From NCBI RefSeq assembly GCF_900111765.1, contig NZ_FOIB01000001.1:248001-312000 (forward strand): a stretch of 64,000 bases of DNA, written 5' to 3'. The notes under the pieces are model-generated. The model worked only from the letters and a program-made list of their open reading frames with translations. It ran no database searches and had not been told where the DNA came from. Every line of letters begins with the position of its first letter. Within the stretch, counting starts at the first letter, position 1. This stretch comes from Myxococcus fulvus (GTDB taxonomy: Bacteria > Myxococcota > Myxococcia > Myxococcales > Myxococcaceae). Positions 57,802-64,000 of this stretch are shown in pieces. The translations under genes were made by a program, and so were the position numbers.

Positions 57802-58725
57802 CTACGCCGGGACGTCCAGCACCGCTTCCAGCAGGGGCGCCGCCACGGACGGGTCATCCGCGTCCGCCACCAGCAGCAGGTGCACGCGTCCACCCTCCAC
57901 GCGCGCGTCCACGCCCTCCAGCTTCACCTTCGCGTCGACGACGTCCAGGAACAGCGGCGTCCCATCCGGCGCCAGCAGTCCCACCGCCGAGCCCGCCACC
58001 GCGCCGTCCGAATAGGTATCCGGCGAGGCCTCCGCCGTCGCCGTGAAGATCATCCGCCCATCTGGCAGGGGCGAGGCGTCCGTGAAGGACAGCCGCACAC
58101 CACCCGTGCGGCCCAGCTCCCAGCGCAGCGTGGTGCGCACCACCTCCGGCCCCAGCGCGCCCACCTCGATGGCGCGCATCGCGCGCTCCCGGTCCAGGTC
58201 CACCAGCGCATCCACGCCCGCGTCGCCGTTGCCCCGCTGGAGCAGCCGCAGCCGTCCACCCACCACGGCCGCGCCCTCGATGTTGAGCGAGCCCAGCTCA
58301 CGCGAGAGCTGCTGGTACATCGTCGCGCAGTCCACCGTCCGCACCTCGCCCGTGAGCGCCCCATCCGCGCCCAGCGTCACCAGCGCCCCGCGCATGCGCG
58401 CCGAGGTGGAGCCCGAGGGCAGCGCCAGCAGGGCCCCATGAGGCGCACCCGCCAGAGGACCCAGCAGACAGAGCGCCTCCAGGTCCGGCTTGGCCGCCTT
58501 GCGCGCGGCGGGCTCCTCGGGCAGCTCACCTTCGAACAGTCGCGACAGCCGCCCCGGTGCATCCCCGCGCGCGGGGAACGTCGCCAGGTGCAGCGAGTCA
58601 TCCGCGATGACGTGCAGCCAGTCTCCGACGCGCACCAGGCCGCTGGCGGCGCTGACGTGCGCGGGAAGGCCCGGGGACTCGGGGGCCTCCAGGGTGAGGG
58701 TGCGCCGAGGGGTGGTGCGAATCAT
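57802..58725 (-). CDS. Uncharacterised beta-propeller-like protein
   Basis: 307 aa. No signal peptide or membrane span. Repeating beta-rich motifs (GDWLHVIADDSLHLATF, LEALCLLGPLAGAPHGALLALPSG, IFTATAEASPDTYSDGAVAGSAVGLL) resemble the DUF6929 family as I recall it. Function unknown. Starts 28 bp downstream of the mgtE stop on the same strand. Confidence 0.65.
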   Translation of the reverse strand: MIRTTPRRTLTLEAPESPGLPAHVSAASGLVRVGDWLHVIADDSLHLATFPARGDAPGRLSRLFEGELPEEPAARKAAKPDLEALCLLGPLAGAPHGALLALPSGSTSARMRGALVTLGADGALTGEVRTVDCATMYQQLSRELGSLNIEGAAVVGGRLRLLQRGNGDAGVDALVDLDRERAMRAIEVGALGPEVVRTTLRWELGRTGGVRLSFTDASPLPDGRMIFTATAEASPDTYSDGAVAGSAVGLLAPDGTPLFLDVVDAKVKLEGVDARVEGGRVHLLLVADADDPSVAAPLLEAVLDVPA

Positions 58726-58753
58726 GGCCGGGCTCCCGTCGCGGCAGGCTCGT

Positions 58754-60085
58754 TCAGAGCAGCGTACCGCGCAGCAGGAGGCTGGCGACGGTGAAGTAGA
58801 TGACGACGCCGCTGACGTCCACCAGCGTGGCGACGAAGGGCGCCGAGGCGCTCGCGGGGTCGAAGCCGAAGCGGCGCAGCACCAGGGGCAGCATGGAGCC
58901 CGCGAGCGTGCCGAACGTCACCACGCCCAGCACGGACAGCGCCACCGCGCAGCCCAGCAGGAACGCGTGCTCGCCATACGCACCGGCCACCTCCTGCCAC
59001 ACGACGATGCGCGCCAGACCCACCGCGCCCAGCACGAATCCCAGCACCAGGCCGGACAGCACCTCGCGCCGCGCCACGCGCCACCAGTCCTTCAGCCGCA
59101 TCTCACCCAGGGCGAGCGCGCGGATGATGAGCGTGGAGGCCTGGCTGCCGGAGTTGCCGCCGGAGGAGATGATGAGCGGCACGAAGAGGCTGAGCACCAC
59201 CGCGCGCTCGATGGCGCCCTCGAAGCTGCTCATGGCGGTGGCGGTGAGCATCTGCCCGAGGAAGAGCACCAGCAGCCAGCCGATGCGCTTCTTGAGCATC
59301 CCGAAGAAGCCGACCTCGAAGTAGGGGGCCTCGAGGGCCTCCATGCCGCCGACCTTCTGGATGTCCTCGGTGGCCTCTTCCTGGACGACATCGACGATGT
59401 CGTCCACCGTGACGATGCCCTTCATCCGGTTCTGCTCGTCGAGCACGGGCAGCGCCATGAAGCCGTGCTCGGTGAACAGCTGGCTCACCACTTCCTGGTC
59501 CGTGTTCTCCGACACCGTGACGACGTCGTGCTGCATGACGTCCGCCACCTTCTTGTCGCTGGCGGCCTGGAAGAGCTGGCGCAGCGACAGCACGCCCTGC
59601 AGGCGCTGCTCGGCGTCCAGCGCGTACGCGTAGTAGACGGTCTCCACCTTCTCGCGCGCCTGCTTGCGCAGATAGCCGATGGCCTCGTCGATGGTCATCT
59701 CCGGCCGCACGCGCGCGAAGCGCGGGTTCATCAGACCACCGGCGTCGTCCTCCGCGTACGCGAGCAGGACGTTGACCTCTCGACGGCTGGCGTCGTCCAA
59801 CTGCGCGAGGATGGCGTCCGCCTGCCCCGGCTCCACCGCCACCGCCTGCACCAGGTCCGCCAGGTCGTCCGGCGGCAACAGCCGCACCCAGGTGCGCCGC
59901 TCGCTGGCGGGCAGGTGGGTGATGAGCTCCGCCTGTTCGCGCGCGGACAGGTCGAGGAAGAAGTCGTCCGCCACCGACGTCGGCAGGAGCCGGAAGCCCT
60001 CCAGGCGCTCGTCGATGGAGAGCACCGGCCACACCTCATGGAGCTCCTCCACGGAGAGGGAAGCGCTCTGAGGGCTGTCCATCAT
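58754..60085 (-). CDS. mgtE: MgtE-family magnesium transporter
   Basis: 443 aa from ATG 60085 (GAGGCGAG upstream). MgtE_N domain ~25-130, two CBS domains ~135-255 (MNPRFARVRPEMTIDEAI, VMQHDVVTVSENTDQEVV), then five membrane spans with PLIISSGGNSGSQASTLIIRAL forming the pore. Mg2+ channel of the inner membrane, gated by Mg2+ bound to the cytoplasmic domain. No magnesium riboswitch is evident. Confidence 0.95.
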   Translation of the reverse strand: MMDSPQSASLSVEELHEVWPVLSIDERLEGFRLLPTSVADDFFLDLSAREQAELITHLPASERRTWVRLLPPDDLADLVQAVAVEPGQADAILAQLDDASRREVNVLLAYAEDDAGGLMNPRFARVRPEMTIDEAIGYLRKQAREKVETVYYAYALDAEQRLQGVLSLRQLFQAASDKKVADVMQHDVVTVSENTDQEVVSQLFTEHGFMALPVLDEQNRMKGIVTVDDIVDVVQEEATEDIQKVGGMEALEAPYFEVGFFGMLKKRIGWLLVLFLGQMLTATAMSSFEGAIERAVVLSLFVPLIISSGGNSGSQASTLIIRALALGEMRLKDWWRVARREVLSGLVLGFVLGAVGLARIVVWQEVAGAYGEHAFLLGCAVALSVLGVVTFGTLAGSMLPLVLRRFGFDPASASAPFVATLVDVSGVVIYFTVASLLLRGTLL

Positions 60086-60268
60086 GGGGCTCGCCTCGGC
60101 TGGTGTACGCGCGCGGCCAGTCGCGACGCGCCGGCCTCTCTACACCCGCACGGCGAGCGCGGCGAGAGGCAGGCAACCATCCCCGCGCGCTTTTTCCACG
60201 GACGTCACCGGCCCCGAGCGGAAAGCCCGCCCGTGTGGGCTCCAAGGGAGGGCCTCGGGCGAGGCCTC

Positions 60269-61639
60269 TCAGGGCCGGGCCTGCTCGTAGACGGTGGTGA
60301 AGCCTCCGAGGGGACGCGAATCGCCACCCCAGTGGAAGCGGGAGGAGGTGTCGCGCGAGCCCTCGGCGAGGGGGAAGTGGGTGGGCAACAGCTCCAGTCC
60401 GAGCACGGGCTGGCCGCTCAGGCGTCGGGGTTGGGACGGCCGGGGTTCACCGGTGGTGGAGTAGAGGATGGGCACGGTGGGGCCCAGGTGGAGGAACGCC
60501 TCGGCGACCCCCAGCGACAGCTCCAGGCCGAGCGCGCCGTCCTGCTCCAGCCGGCCTCCCTGGAGCGTCCAGCGGTAGAGCGTCCGCTCGGGGAACAGGG
60601 GTTGGGCGGAGCCCAGCAGGGTCCACAGGGTGCCGTCCTCCAGGCCCACGGGTCGGCCTCGCAGCGGCGCGCAGGGCTCGCCCGTCACTGGGAGGAGGCT
60701 GCCTTCGGCGGAAGGCTCGAAGGGACAGGCGCGACTGTCGGGCGAGCCGGGTTGGGTCAGCGACACGACGAGGACGCGCTGCGCCGACGCGCGCACCAGC
60801 AGCCCCGTCGACTGCTCCCTCCCGAAGCGCCCCGGAGCCCCCGTCACCCACCAGGGCGTGGAGGGGGGCGCGGTGAGCACCCCGGCGTCGGTGAGCACGA
60901 AGCGGTGGAGTCGTTCGCTGTCGAGCACCACCAGCTCGTTCTCCGACGCCAGTCGCGCCTGGAGGCGCCGGGCGCCCAGCGCGTCCGTGAGCAGCGAGTC
61001 CGTGAGCTCCAGCTCGGTGCCGGTGTCCACGTAGCGGCGCACGCGCCCGTCTCCCACCACCCAGACGACGTTGCCGGAGACGGCGACGTCGGCGGGGGTG
61101 GTGGCGGTGCCCAGACGCAGCGGGCGGTCCTCGGCGCCGCGCACGGCCACGCCATCACACAGCCACAGGCCTCGCGCGGTACGGTCCAGTTGACCGCACC
61201 TGGGCAGCGGCAGGGTGACGGGCGTGGGGCTTCCGCGCCAAGCGCCGGCCACATGGACGCCGAGCTGGCGCACCCCGCCCACGGGCGCGAAGGAGAGCAG
61301 GACGTGGTGTCGTCCCACGGTGGTGGGAGTGAAGCTCACCGTGGCCTCGCCGCCCATGTCGCTCAGGGAGACCTCCGCGGGGACCCGATGGTTCTCCGGG
61401 TCGAGGACCTCGGCGGTGGCGGTGTCGGGGGCCTGGGCGGGGCTGCCGTTGTCGCAGGCCAGCATCAGGGTGGCGACGTCCATCCGCAGCGAGGCGGCGG
61501 TGCCCAGGGGGACGACCACCGGGTCGCGGGTGAACAGCCCCGTCGCGGGGCTCACGGTGCACAGGGGCGCCTGGTCGTCCGCCGAGCAACCGACGCTGGC
61601 GAGCACCGCGGCCAGGGTGAGGGGGAGGGAGGTCTTCAT
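60269..61639 (-). CDS. Lipoprotein with propeller-like body
   Basis: 456 aa from ATG 61639. Lipobox LAAVLASVGC, Cys18. An Ig-like segment (~55-130, VSFTPTTVGRHHVLLSF) is followed by propeller-like repeats (WVVGDGRVRRY, LVVLDSERLHRFVLT). No known family. A probable surface or periplasmic binding protein. Confidence 0.7.
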   Translation of the reverse strand: MKTSLPLTLAAVLASVGCSADDQAPLCTVSPATGLFTRDPVVVPLGTAASLRMDVATLMLACDNGSPAQAPDTATAEVLDPENHRVPAEVSLSDMGGEATVSFTPTTVGRHHVLLSFAPVGGVRQLGVHVAGAWRGSPTPVTLPLPRCGQLDRTARGLWLCDGVAVRGAEDRPLRLGTATTPADVAVSGNVVWVVGDGRVRRYVDTGTELELTDSLLTDALGARRLQARLASENELVVLDSERLHRFVLTDAGVLTAPPSTPWWVTGAPGRFGREQSTGLLVRASAQRVLVVSLTQPGSPDSRACPFEPSAEGSLLPVTGEPCAPLRGRPVGLEDGTLWTLLGSAQPLFPERTLYRWTLQGGRLEQDGALGLELSLGVAEAFLHLGPTVPILYSTTGEPRPSQPRRLSGQPVLGLELLPTHFPLAEGSRDTSSRFHWGGDSRPLGGFTTVYEQARP

Positions 61640-61865
61640 CCAGCGGCCATCTCACCCGACGTCCGAGCCTCCCCCGGCCAGGGAGCGCTGCGACGCGGGC
61701 TTCCACGAACCTCATAGCGCGAACGGGGGGCGCGGTCAGCCCTGGTTCCGCGGGGTGTGTCACCTCGTGGATGCCCGGGACCCTGGCGCGTGACGGGATT
61801 GGAATCACTCGCATGTCAGGGATGAAATATCCGCGCGTCTCTTTTCGCTGAAAGGAGCGGTGACC

Positions 61866-62018
61866 ATGACGACGGCGAACCTGACGAGCCCGATGAACCC
61901 CGAGATTCTGAACGACACTGTCAGCGGCATCGATGCGCTCGCGCCCGCCGCGCTACGTCCCGCTCCTCTTCCCGCCCTGCTGGGCGATGCCGCCGGCGGT
62001 CGACCGCCCGGAACCTGA
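61866..62018 (+). CDS. 50-codon small ORF before the tRNA array
   Basis: Begins with ATG 61866, preceded by AAGGAG (61852-61857, 8 bp upstream), one of the best ribosome-binding sites in the window. It encodes 50 aa (MTTANLTSPMNPEILNDT to GRPPGT) with no Cys, no signal peptide and an Ala/Pro-rich C-terminal half. It ends 110 bp before the first tRNA-like gene, with a GC hairpin between. I recognise no family. It may be a small protein, a regulatory or scaffold peptide, or a remnant of a longer gene. Confidence 0.5.
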   Translation: MTTANLTSPMNPEILNDTVSGIDALAPAALRPAPLPALLGDAAGGRPPGT

Positions 62019-62059
62019 GACCCCAGGCCCGTCCCCTCGAGGACGTGGCCGAAGGTACC

Positions 62060-62092
62060 AGGGCCGGGCTCCCCCAGAGGGAACCCGGCCCT
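62060..62092 (+). terminator. Strong hairpin between small ORF and tRNA array
   Basis: Perfect 9-bp stem AGGGCCGGG (62060-62068) with CCCGGCCCT (62084-62092), extended by TCCC/GGGA inside the loop. No U tract follows. It could end the small ORF transcript or be a processing site before the tRNA array. Confidence 0.5.
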
Positions 62093-62127
62093 TCTCACGT
62101 TTCGGGCCTCCCGCCCCCCCAGCACAC

Positions 62128-62199
62128 GCAGCCTTGGCCGAGAGGCGAGGCACCTGAGCGCCACTCAGGACCACGCGGGTTCGACTCCCGCAGGCTGCT
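62128..62199 (+). tRNA. tRNA-like 1, anticodon GCC (Gly), no U33
   Basis: 72-nt complete cloverleaf: acceptor GCAGCCT/AGGCTGC, 3-bp D stem GCC/GGC, anticodon stem CCTGA/TCAGG, variable loop ACCAC, T arm GCGGG-TTCGACT-CCCGC. Anticodon loop GCGCCAC has GCC at 34-36, but C instead of U at 33; 32 and 38 can pair. The bacterial tRNA-Gly identity set is present (G1:C72, C2:G71, C35, C36, U73). It should therefore be chargeable with glycine but unlikely to decode normally. No CCA encoded. Confidence 0.7.
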
Positions 62200-62226
62200 T
62201 CACGAACAACACAGCAGGGACGCATC

Positions 62227-62298
62227 GCAGCCTTGGCCGAGGGGAAAGGCACCTGAGAGCCACTCAGGACCGCGCGGGTTCGACTCCCGCAGGCTGCT
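62227..62298 (+). tRNA. tRNA-like 2, anticodon GCC (Gly), no U33
   Basis: 72 nt, duplicate of tRNA-like 1 with identical acceptor and T arms; 99-bp unit spacing. Differences are in the D loop (GAGGGGAAA against GAGAGGCGA), loop position 33 (A) and the variable loop (ACCGC). Loop GAGCCAC gives anticodon GCC. Glycine identity elements retained, U33 missing, no CCA. Confidence 0.7.
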
Positions 62299-62313
62299 TC
62301 ACGAGACACATTG

Positions 62314-62385
62314 GGGGTCGTAGCTCAGCGGGAGAGCGCTCGGTTCGCATCCGAGAGGTCCCGGGTTCAATCCCCGGCGGCTCCA
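62314..62385 (+). tRNA. tRNA-Ala, anticodon CGC
   Basis: 72-nt cloverleaf. Acceptor GGGGTCG/CGGCTCC contains the G3:U70 pair that defines alanine; A73. Anticodon loop TTCGCAT with U33 and CGC, reading GCG. T loop TTCAATC. No CCA. Structurally normal. Confidence 0.9.
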
Positions 62386-62411
62386 TTCAATCACAGTCGT
62401 CTGTTTCAAAC

Positions 62412-62485
62412 GCCGCGGTAGCCCAATTGGTAGAGGTGCTGCGCTCAGAACGCAGAGGTTGCGGGTTCGACTCCCGCCCGCGGCA
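62412..62485 (+). tRNA. tRNA with Leu anticodon CAG in a class I body
   Basis: 74-nt cloverleaf, acceptor GCCGCGG/CCGCGGC, A73. Anticodon loop CTCAGAA has U33 and CAG, which would read CUG (Leu). The variable loop is only AGGTT; bacterial Leu tRNAs have a long variable arm. Charging identity is therefore uncertain. Confidence 0.8.
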
Positions 62486-62495
62486 TGGTGTTTCA

Positions 62496-62571
62496 CGGGA
62501 CGTAGCTCAGCTTGGACAAGAGCGCGCGCTTGGGGTGCGCGAGGCCGCTGGTTCGAATCCAGTCGTCCCGA
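62496..62571 (+). tRNA. tRNA-Pro, anticodon GGG
   Basis: 76-nt cloverleaf, acceptor CGGGACG/CGTCCCG with the C1:G72 pair and A73 typical of bacterial proline tRNA. Loop TTGGGGT, U33 present, reading CCC (and CCU). No CCA. Confidence 0.9.
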
Positions 62572-62595
62572 CTCGCAGCAGGCAGTGGTGGTTTC

Positions 62596-62670
62596 CTGGA
62601 TGTAGCTCAGTCTGGCCAGAGCGCACGGTTCGGATCCGTGAGGTCGCAGGTTCAAATCCTGTCATCCAGA
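62596..62670 (+). tRNA. tRNA-Pro, anticodon CGG
   Basis: 75-nt cloverleaf, acceptor CTGGATG/CATCCAG with C1:G72 and A73. Loop TTCGGAT, U33 present, reading CCG. No CCA. Confidence 0.9.
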
Positions 62671-62685
62671 TGTGAAGTGTTTCAT

Positions 62686-62756
62686 GCTCCGGGATGCGAT
62701 TGGATCGCAGCACGGCCGTCTACCGTGTGAACAGGGTTCGATTCCCTGTCGGAGCG
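62686..62756 (+). tRNA. tRNA-like, anticodon GTC (Asp), no U33
   Basis: 71 nt. Acceptor GCTCCGG/TCGGAGC with a G:U at 7:66, D arm TGCG-ATTGGAT-CGCA, anticodon stem CACGG/CCGTG, 4-nt variable loop TGAA, T arm CAGGG-TTCGATT-CCCTG, discriminator G73. Loop CCGTCTA gives GTC; position 33 is C, 37 is U and 8 is G, all atypical. G73 and GUC are the aspartate identity elements. Confidence 0.65.
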
Positions 62757-62773
62757 CTGGCAGCACCCCTTCA

Positions 62774-62844
62774 GGGACCGTGGTTCAACGGGAGAATGCT
62801 CGGATGGCATCCGAGCGGTCCGGGTTCGATTCCCGGCGGTTCCA
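62774..62844 (+). tRNA. tRNA-Ala, anticodon GGC
   Basis: 71-nt cloverleaf, acceptor GGGACCG/CGGTTCC with G3:U70 and A73, 4-nt variable loop CGGT. Loop ATGGCAT has U33 and GGC, reading GCC. No CCA. Ends 7 bp before the VOC gene stop on the other strand. Confidence 0.88.
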
Positions 62845-62850
62845 TTCACC

Positions 62851-63240
62851 TCAGGCGGAGATGGGGGAGCAGATCTCCACCAGCACGCCGTTGAGGTCCT
62901 GCACGTAGGCCACCGACTGTCCCCAGGGCTTCTGCTTGGGTGGATGGACGGGGCTCGCGCCTGCCTTCACCGAGTGCTCGTAGGCGCCCGCGACATCGGG
63001 CGTGACGAGCGCCACCTCCACCGCGGCGGGAGTCTCCTTCGGCCGGTGGAAGCGCACGGTGAGCCCGTTCTGTCCGGCCATCTCCTCCGATGCGAAGGCC
63101 AGGGCGGTGGTGCCCGTGTCCAGCTCTCCGTACGTGTTGCTCTCGTGGAGGAATCGCCGCTTCAGGCCGAAGGCCTTCTCGTAGAACGCGAGGGTGGCGG
63201 GGACGTCCGGGACGTAGAGGATGACATAGCCGAGCTTCAT
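62851..63240 (-). CDS. VOC-family (glyoxalase-like) protein
   Basis: 129 aa from ATG 63240. Two beta-alpha-beta-beta-beta modules: YVILYVPDVPATLAFYEKAFGL at the start and AYVQDLNGVLVEICSP at the end, with the metal-binding Glu in LVEI. Could be a dioxygenase, resistance or lyase-type member. 87 bp downstream of the AraC-family gene on the same strand, so possibly controlled by it. Confidence 0.85.
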   Translation of the reverse strand: MKLGYVILYVPDVPATLAFYEKAFGLKRRFLHESNTYGELDTGTTALAFASEEMAGQNGLTVRFHRPKETPAAVEVALVTPDVAGAYEHSVKAGASPVHPPKQKPWGQSVAYVQDLNGVLVEICSPISA

Positions 63241-63327
63241 GAGAGGGCTCCGAGGTGGGAGTGAGGACGCCGTTGGAGGCGGTCTCTCATGGGGCCGCTG
63301 GGGTGTCTTGAAGAAATCGGACGCGGC

Positions 63328-64000
63328 TCATTCCAGCAGGCCGGTGGGAGACACTCCCGCCAGCTCTCGGACCTCCCGGGTGAAGTGGGCCTGGTCCGCG
63401 TAGCCGCAGTCGAGCGCCACGGTGCTCAGCGCTGATTTCCCCGCGCGAAGCTGGCCCAGCGCTCGCTGGAAGCGCAGCACCCGGGCGAGCAGCTTGGGCG
63501 CGGTGCCTGCCTCCTCGAGGATGTCGCGGTGCAGGGTCCGCTCGCTGATGCCCAGCTCGCGCGCCAGCGCGGACATGCGCACCTGTCCGGCCGAGGCGTG
63601 GAGGCACTGGAGCGCGTGGGCGGTCCGAGCCTTCGGCAGGTGCCGCGGCGAGGCATTGCGGCGCAGGAGTTCCTGTTGGAGCAGGGCCTGGGCGTGCTCG
63701 AGGGAGCGGCAGGCGGACAGGCGTTGCTGGAGGGCGACGAGGGCCGGCGCGCAGTCCTTCACGGGGACGTTGAGGTTGCACAGCTCGCGAGGGCTCACGC
63801 CGAGCAGCGCGAGCGCCCAGCCGGGTTTGAGCCGGATTCCGAGGCTCACCGAGCCGGGGGTCTCCTTCACGAGCGCGAACGACTCCATGGGGCCGACCAC
63901 CGTCACGCGGGGTTCGTCGCCGCGTCCCAGGGTGCGCACGTCCGGGAAGCGCACGATGAGGTCCGTGCAGCCGTCGGGGAGGATGCGGTGGAGGCCTGGG
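63328..64000 (-). CDS. AraC-family regulator, 5' end cut off
   Basis: The frame stays open to the window edge; codons before 63954 read HRILPDGCTDLIVRFPD, the typical start of the DUF6597-type N-terminal domain of AraC proteins, so the true start lies beyond 64000. C-terminal AraC helix-turn-helix pair: MSALARELGISERTLHRD and VALDCGYADQAHFTREV. A transcription regulator for the VOC gene or a target elsewhere. Confidence 0.85.
   Translation of the reverse strand, partial: PGLHRILPDGCTDLIVRFPDVRTLGRGDEPRVTVVGPMESFALVKETPGSVSLGIRLKPGWALALLGVSPRELCNLNVPVKDCAPALVALQQRLSACRSLEHAQALLQQELLRRNASPRHLPKARTAHALQCLHASAGQVRMSALARELGISERTLHRDILEEAGTAPKLLARVLRFQRALGQLRAGKSALSTVALDCGYADQAHFTREVRELAGVSPTGLLE

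Noticed and set aside
60086-60268. Magnesium riboswitch before mgtE
   Set aside because: No M-box elements visible in the 183-bp leader.
61805-62164. 119-codon minus-strand frame over the small ORF
   Set aside because: No start context and runs into the first tRNA-like gene.
62711-62727. Reading the Asp-type tRNA as an amber suppressor (CTA)
   Set aside because: It would restore U33, but the shifted anticodon stem does not pair; only GTC fits the cloverleaf.

Overview
The window is very GC-rich chromosomal DNA with GC-ending codon use, many secreted lipoproteins, several large sensor kinases and an FHA-linked sigma-54 activator. It carries a TIGR02265/DUF2378 protein, a family known to me only from Myxococcales, plus a type IV pilus minor-pilin cluster with a TfcP-like cytochrome c and an MXAN_5187-type protein. 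The most likely source is a Myxococcaceae bacterium (Myxococcus, Corallococcus or a relative). No rRNA, phage, transposase or CRISPR array is visible.

Layout. 1-4.3 kb (minus): a possible envelope-stress operon (RCC1-repeat lipoprotein, ECF sigma factor, zinc-binding membrane anti-sigma cut by the window edge) and a DUF4397 lipoprotein. 4.4-7.8 kb (plus): an S9 peptidase and a tandem pair of small secreted paralogues. 7.8-21.3 kb: a GAF/PAS histidine kinase, Kup potassium transporter, double-hotdog protein, DUF2378 protein, metallophosphoesterase, secreted amidase, TolB-like propeller lipoprotein and a membrane PAS histidine kinase. 21.5-27.2 kb: two lipoproteins (one extremely Gly-rich, followed by a 51-bp repeat), a zinc-finger membrane protein, a DsbA-like protein and a RimK-like ATP-grasp ligase.

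27.2-33.3 kb (plus): an FHA/sigma-54 activator stands directly upstream of a translationally coupled cluster of three TadE/TadG-like pseudopilin proteins, a small twin-CX3C protein and a secreted protein. A palindrome and a direct repeat lie in between. 33.3-36.2 kb: ileS. 36.3-44.2 kb (minus): pilX, tfcP-like, pilY1, pilV, pilW and fimU, with 4-bp overlaps from tfcP onward. This is a complete minor-pilin/tip-adhesin set. 44.4-47.4 kb: a Mut7-C protein, an endonuclease/exonuclease/phosphatase lipoprotein with a repeat linker, and a DUF1279 protein. 47.5-50.2 kb: two tandem lspA genes and lgt, the lipoprotein-maturation enzymes. 50.2-61.6 kb: an MXAN_5187-like protein, a KdsC-like phosphatase, a LytS/LytTR pair, an alpha/beta hydrolase, NADAR, PP2C, TPR lipoprotein, MgtE and unknown lipoproteins.

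61.8-62.9 kb is the most unusual part. A 50-codon ORF with a strong ribosome-binding site and a GC hairpin precedes eight closely packed tRNA or tRNA-like genes in 720 bp. None encodes CCA. All eight anticodons (GCC, GCC, CGC, CAG, GGG, CGG, GTC, GGC) match codons ending in G or C that dominate this genome. Aminoacylation identity elements look intact, but three members lack the decoding residue U33 and one pairs a Leu anticodon with a short-variable-loop body. I infer a specialised tRNA array, either a decoy/backup set or aminoacyl donors used outside normal translation. The window ends with a VOC-family protein and a truncated AraC-family regulator.
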